Below are positions 61,381 to 64,000 of a stretch of DNA of 64,000 bases, in pieces. Positions within the stretch are counted from its first letter, which is position 1. Each line of letters opens with the position of its first letter. Under the pieces are notes generated by a model that made no database searches, was not told the DNA's origin, and saw only the letters and a list, made by a program, of their open reading frames with translations. The translations under genes were made by a program, and so were the position numbers. This DNA comes from Promicromonospora panici. GTDB lineage: Bacteria; Actinomycetota; Actinomycetes; Actinomycetales; Cellulomonadaceae. The stretch lies in assembly GCF_900608595.1 (NCBI RefSeq), contig NZ_UWYY01000023.1:54124-118123 (forward strand), in the 5' to 3' direction.

Positions 61381-62982
61381 TCAGGGCATTCGGTCGTAGG
61401 CCGGGAGCGTGAGGAAGTCCGCGTAGTCGTCCGCCACCGCCACCTCGAGGAACGTCTGCTTCGCCTCCTCGTAGTCTCCCGCGTCGTAGTCTCCCGCGTC
61501 GCCCGGCAGCTTGGCGATCTCCTCCTCGACGATCCGGTCGATCAGCTCACGCGTGACCTGGTGACCGGTGTCGGCGAGCGTCACGTCGTTGTGCAGCCAC
61601 TGCCACACCTGCGACCGGGAGATCTCCGCGGTCGCGGCGTCCTCCATGAGATTGAAGATCGCGACGGCGCCGAGCCCGCCGAGCCACGCCTTGAGGTACT
61701 GGATGCCCACCGAGATGTTGTTCCGCAGACCCGCCTCAGTGACGTCCCCGGGTGTCGCGGCGACGTCGAGGAGCTGCGCCGCCGTGACGTGCACGTCTTC
61801 GCGAGTCCGGTCGATCTGGTTCGGCTTGTCGCCCAGCACGGAGGTGAAGACCTCTTTGCAGAGCTCCACCATGCCGGGGTGCGCCACCCAGGATCCGTCG
61901 AACCCGTCGTTCGCCTCGCGAGTCTTGTCATCACGGACCTTCGCGAACGCCGCCGCGTTGACGACCTCGTCGCGGCTCGGGATGAACGCGGCCATGCCGC
62001 CGATGGCGTGCGCCCCACGGGTGTGGCAGGTCTTGACCAGCAGCTCGGTGTACGCCCGCATGAACGGGACCGTCATCGTGACGGCGTTGCGGTCGGGCAG
62101 CATGAACTCCGTGCCGCGGGTGCGGAACGACTTGATCACCGAGAACATGAAGTCCCACCGGCCGGCGTTCAGGCCGGAGCTGTGGTCGCGGAGCTCGTAG
62201 AGAATCTCCTCCATCTCGAACGCCGCGGGGTAGGTCTCGATGAGGACCGTGGCGCGGATGGTGCCCTGCGGGATGCCGAGGAAGTCCTGCGCCAGCACGA
62301 ACGCGTCGTTCCAGAGCCGCGCTTCCAGGTGCGACTCCATCTTGGGCAGGTAGAAGTACGGGCCCTGCCCCTTCTCGATCTGCCGCAGGCCGGCTGTGGC
62401 GAGATAGAGCGCGAAGTCCACCAGGCTGCCCGACATGGGTCGGCCGTCGACCAGGACGTGCTTCTCCGGCAGGTGCCAGCCGCGCGGGCGCACGATGATC
62501 GTGGCCAGCTCCTCGTCCGGCTTCAGTGCGTAGTGCTTGCCGTTCTCGCCGGTGAAGTCGATGGTGCGGTTGATGGCGTCGAGCAGGTTGAGCTGCCCGC
62601 CGACGACGGCGCTCCACTGCGGCGTGTTGGCGTCCTCGTGGTCCGCGAGCCATGCCTTCGCGCCGGAGTTCAGCGCGTTGATCGTCATCTTCCGGTCGGT
62701 GGGGCCGGTGATCTCGCACCGACGGTCCTCGATTCCGGGTGCCGGCGGGGCGACGCGCCACGTCGGGTCGTCGCGGATGTGCTTGGTCTCGGGCAGGAAG
62801 TCCAGGGTGCCGCCAGCGGCCAGGTCCTCGACCCTCCGCTGCCGGGCCGCGAGGAGCTCGAGACGCCGGTCGTCCAGCGCGCGGTGGAGGGCGACGATCA
62901 GCTCCAGCGCCCGCGGCGTCAGCACCTCCTCCGCGCGCGGTGCGATCTCGCCGGTGATCGTCAGGCCGTCCGGTGTGTCCAC
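61381..62982 (-). CDS. aceB: Malate synthase A
   Basis: A 533-residue enzyme matching the usual length of the A form. TDRKMTINALNSGAKAWLAD and EDANTPQW in the first third, then TVLIETYPAAFEMEEILYEL with the acidic metal ligands, are diagnostic. It condenses glyoxylate with acetyl-CoA to malate. I choose the GTG at 62982 because gagggaag lies 6 bases upstream and the family start fits; an ATG at 63024 is open but would fall beside the operator palindrome. It is transcribed ahead of glcD (63 bp gap), linking glycolate oxidation to glyoxylate use. Confidence 0.93.
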   Translation of the reverse strand: MDTPDGLTITGEIAPRAEEVLTPRALELIVALHRALDDRRLELLAARQRRVEDLAAGGTLDFLPETKHIRDDPTWRVAPPAPGIEDRRCEITGPTDRKMTINALNSGAKAWLADHEDANTPQWSAVVGGQLNLLDAINRTIDFTGENGKHYALKPDEELATIIVRPRGWHLPEKHVLVDGRPMSGSLVDFALYLATAGLRQIEKGQGPYFYLPKMESHLEARLWNDAFVLAQDFLGIPQGTIRATVLIETYPAAFEMEEILYELRDHSSGLNAGRWDFMFSVIKSFRTRGTEFMLPDRNAVTMTVPFMRAYTELLVKTCHTRGAHAIGGMAAFIPSRDEVVNAAAFAKVRDDKTREANDGFDGSWVAHPGMVELCKEVFTSVLGDKPNQIDRTREDVHVTAAQLLDVAATPGDVTEAGLRNNISVGIQYLKAWLGGLGAVAIFNLMEDAATAEISRSQVWQWLHNDVTLADTGHQVTRELIDRIVEEEIAKLPGDAGDYDAGDYEEAKQTFLEVAVADDYADFLTLPAYDRMP

Positions 62983-63025
62983 GTCTCTTCCCTCGGTCGA
63001 TGGGCTTGATTCCTTCATCGCCATA

Positions 63026-63040
63026 TTCCACGATGCGGAA
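63026..63040. promoter_or_regulatory. IclR-type operator before aceB
   Basis: TTCCACGATGCGGAA is a 15-bp palindrome with one mismatched pair, 43 bp upstream of the chosen aceB start and matching the perfect site before the regulator gene. Confidence 0.65.
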
Positions 63041-63098
63041 ACCAAATACTTCCTAGCGAAAACACTAGGTCGCCGACGGCGCGCGGTCAACGCAGGGC

Positions 63099-63845
63099 TC
63101 AGCCCCCGGACAGATCCGCCGCCACATCACGGGCGACCTCGTGCAGTACCGGCACCGCCCGCTCCCCGAACTCGAACGACACACGTGCCGCCGGGCCCGA
63201 CACGGACAACGCCGTCGGCACCGGCGCGCCCGGCACGACGACGGCGAAGCACCGCACGCCGATCTCCTGCTCGCCGTCGTCCACGGCGTACCCGCGTTCG
63301 CGGATCTCGGTCATTGCCGCCAGTAGCGCGTCGACGTCGGTGATCGTCCGGTCGGTCGCGGGGGCCAGACCGGCCCTGGCCGCGATGTCGCGCACCGCCG
63401 CGTCGGGAAGCTCGCCCAGGAGCGCCTTGCCGACACCGGTGCTGTGCAGGTGCACGCGCCGCCCCACCTCGGTGAACATCCGCATAGAGTGCGACGACGC
63501 CGCCTGGGCCACGTACACGGCCATCTCTCCGTCGAGCATGGCGAGGTTCGCCGTCTCCCCGAGCTCACGCGCGATCCTCGCCAGGTGCCGCCGCGCGCCC
63601 GACCCGAGCTGGCGGCCCGCGGCCTCGCCCAGACGCATCATCCGAGCGCCGAGCGCATAACGTCGCGACGGAAGTCGCCGGGCATAGCCACGGGCCACCA
63701 AAGTCCGCATCAGTCGGTGGATGGTCGGCAGCGGCAGCCCCGACTGCTCCGAGAGCTCGCTCAGGCCGGCATCACCGCCCAGCTCTGCCAGAATCTCGAG
63801 CAGGTCGAGCGCTCGCTCGACCGACTGCACACCAGGCTCTGCCAC
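63099..63845 (-). CDS. IclR-family regulator of the glyoxylate module
   Basis: A 248-residue protein from GTG 63845 (gggagg 5 bases upstream). The N-terminal winged helix (SVERALDLLEILAEL, LPLPTIHRLMRTLVARGY) is followed by the IclR effector domain (VHLHSTGVGKALLGELPD, then RERGYAVDDGEQEIGVRCFA). Family members such as E. coli IclR and AllR sense glyoxylate or pyruvate. A perfect palindrome lies 48 bp upstream and related ones precede aceB and the permease gene, so it probably controls itself and the whole glycolate module. Confidence 0.92.
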   Translation of the reverse strand: MAEPGVQSVERALDLLEILAELGGDAGLSELSEQSGLPLPTIHRLMRTLVARGYARRLPSRRYALGARMMRLGEAAGRQLGSGARRHLARIARELGETANLAMLDGEMAVYVAQAASSHSMRMFTEVGRRVHLHSTGVGKALLGELPDAAVRDIAARAGLAPATDRTITDVDALLAAMTEIRERGYAVDDGEQEIGVRCFAVVVPGAPVPTALSVSGPAARVSFEFGERAVPVLHEVARDVAADLSGG

Positions 63846-63893
63846 GTCGCCTCCCGTTCGAACCGCCGGAGCTACCGGCCAACGGAAGTAGCA

Positions 63894-63908
63894 TTCCACA
63901 AGGTGGAA
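63894..63908. promoter_or_regulatory. Perfect IclR-type operator before the regulator gene
   Basis: TTCCAC-AAG-GTGGAA, a perfect 6-bp inverted repeat with 3-bp spacer, 48 bp upstream of the regulator start. It suggests autoregulation. The last 90 bases of the window beyond it hold no gene that I can support. Confidence 0.7.
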
Positions 63909-64000
63909 CAGACGTGTTGTGGCTCGGGCCGCGGGCCGGCGCGGTCCTAGAAATGCAGTAAGGGGGTGGGATGGTCCCTCACCTCACGGGTGAGAAGACC

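Noticed and set aside
59878..63009. A 1043-codon plus-strand frame across glcD and aceB
   Set aside because: Antisense shadow; the opposite strand holds two enzymes with intact catalytic motifs.
63971..64000. Possible start of a plus-strand gene (ATG after aagggggtggg) at the right edge
   Set aside because: Only ten codons are visible, so neither coding nature nor family can be judged.

Overview
The window is high-GC actinobacterial DNA. Family 48 cellulase, a SufRBDCSUT operon, heme A synthase and a TPR/HAD/tlyA/nadK/recN/steA/mctB/pyrG block laid out as in Mycobacterium point to a cellulolytic member of Micrococcales (Promicromonosporaceae or Cellulomonadaceae type). That placement is inference from gene content only.

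Left part (about 680-24603): a decayed genomic island. A 17-bp direct repeat lies at 680-696 and again at 24587-24603, where it overlaps the last codons of sufT. Just inside the right copy lie a tyrosine integrase gene (with an in-frame amber codon) and an excisionase-like gene. Paired 11-bp-spaced GGACTT repeats sit on both inner flanks. The cargo is a patchwork of intact and broken genes. It includes a MarR/VOC/MFS cassette with twin operators, a propeller-repeat protein, a GNAT enzyme, relics of a TnsA-type transposon and a two-component system facing an acidic secreted protein. It also holds a frameshifted parallel beta-helix carbohydrate-active enzyme, IS630 and ISAs1 elements, a tRNA 3' fragment, duplicated SSB/DUF4913 genes typical of actinobacterial conjugative elements, and a broken imuA'-like gene with an SOS box.

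Middle part (24591-39653): sufRBD-Rieske-CSUT on the minus strand for Fe-S cluster assembly, with a divergent ABC exporter pair, a secreted subtilisin-like protease, ctaA, a GH48 cellulase without a binding module, and a zinc-ribbon protein of unknown function. Long perfect palindromes punctuate this region, one of them inside the ABC ATPase coding sequence.

Right-middle part (39817-55159, all minus strand): TPR protein with a very long Arg/Asp-rich disordered region, HAD phosphatase, a 58-residue protein, tlyA, nadK, recN, steA, mctB-like, a MraY/WecA-like transferase, a MurJ-like flippase, pyrG and a NUDIX hydrolase. The genes are tightly packed, many with 1-4 bp overlaps.

Right end (55269-63845, all minus strand): a glycolate/lactate module with permease, glcF, glcE, glcD, malate synthase A and an IclR regulator. 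Related 15-bp TTCC...GGAA palindromes precede the regulator, the malate synthase and the permease. This suggests one regulon that imports glycolate or lactate, oxidises glycolate to glyoxylate and condenses it with acetyl-CoA to malate.
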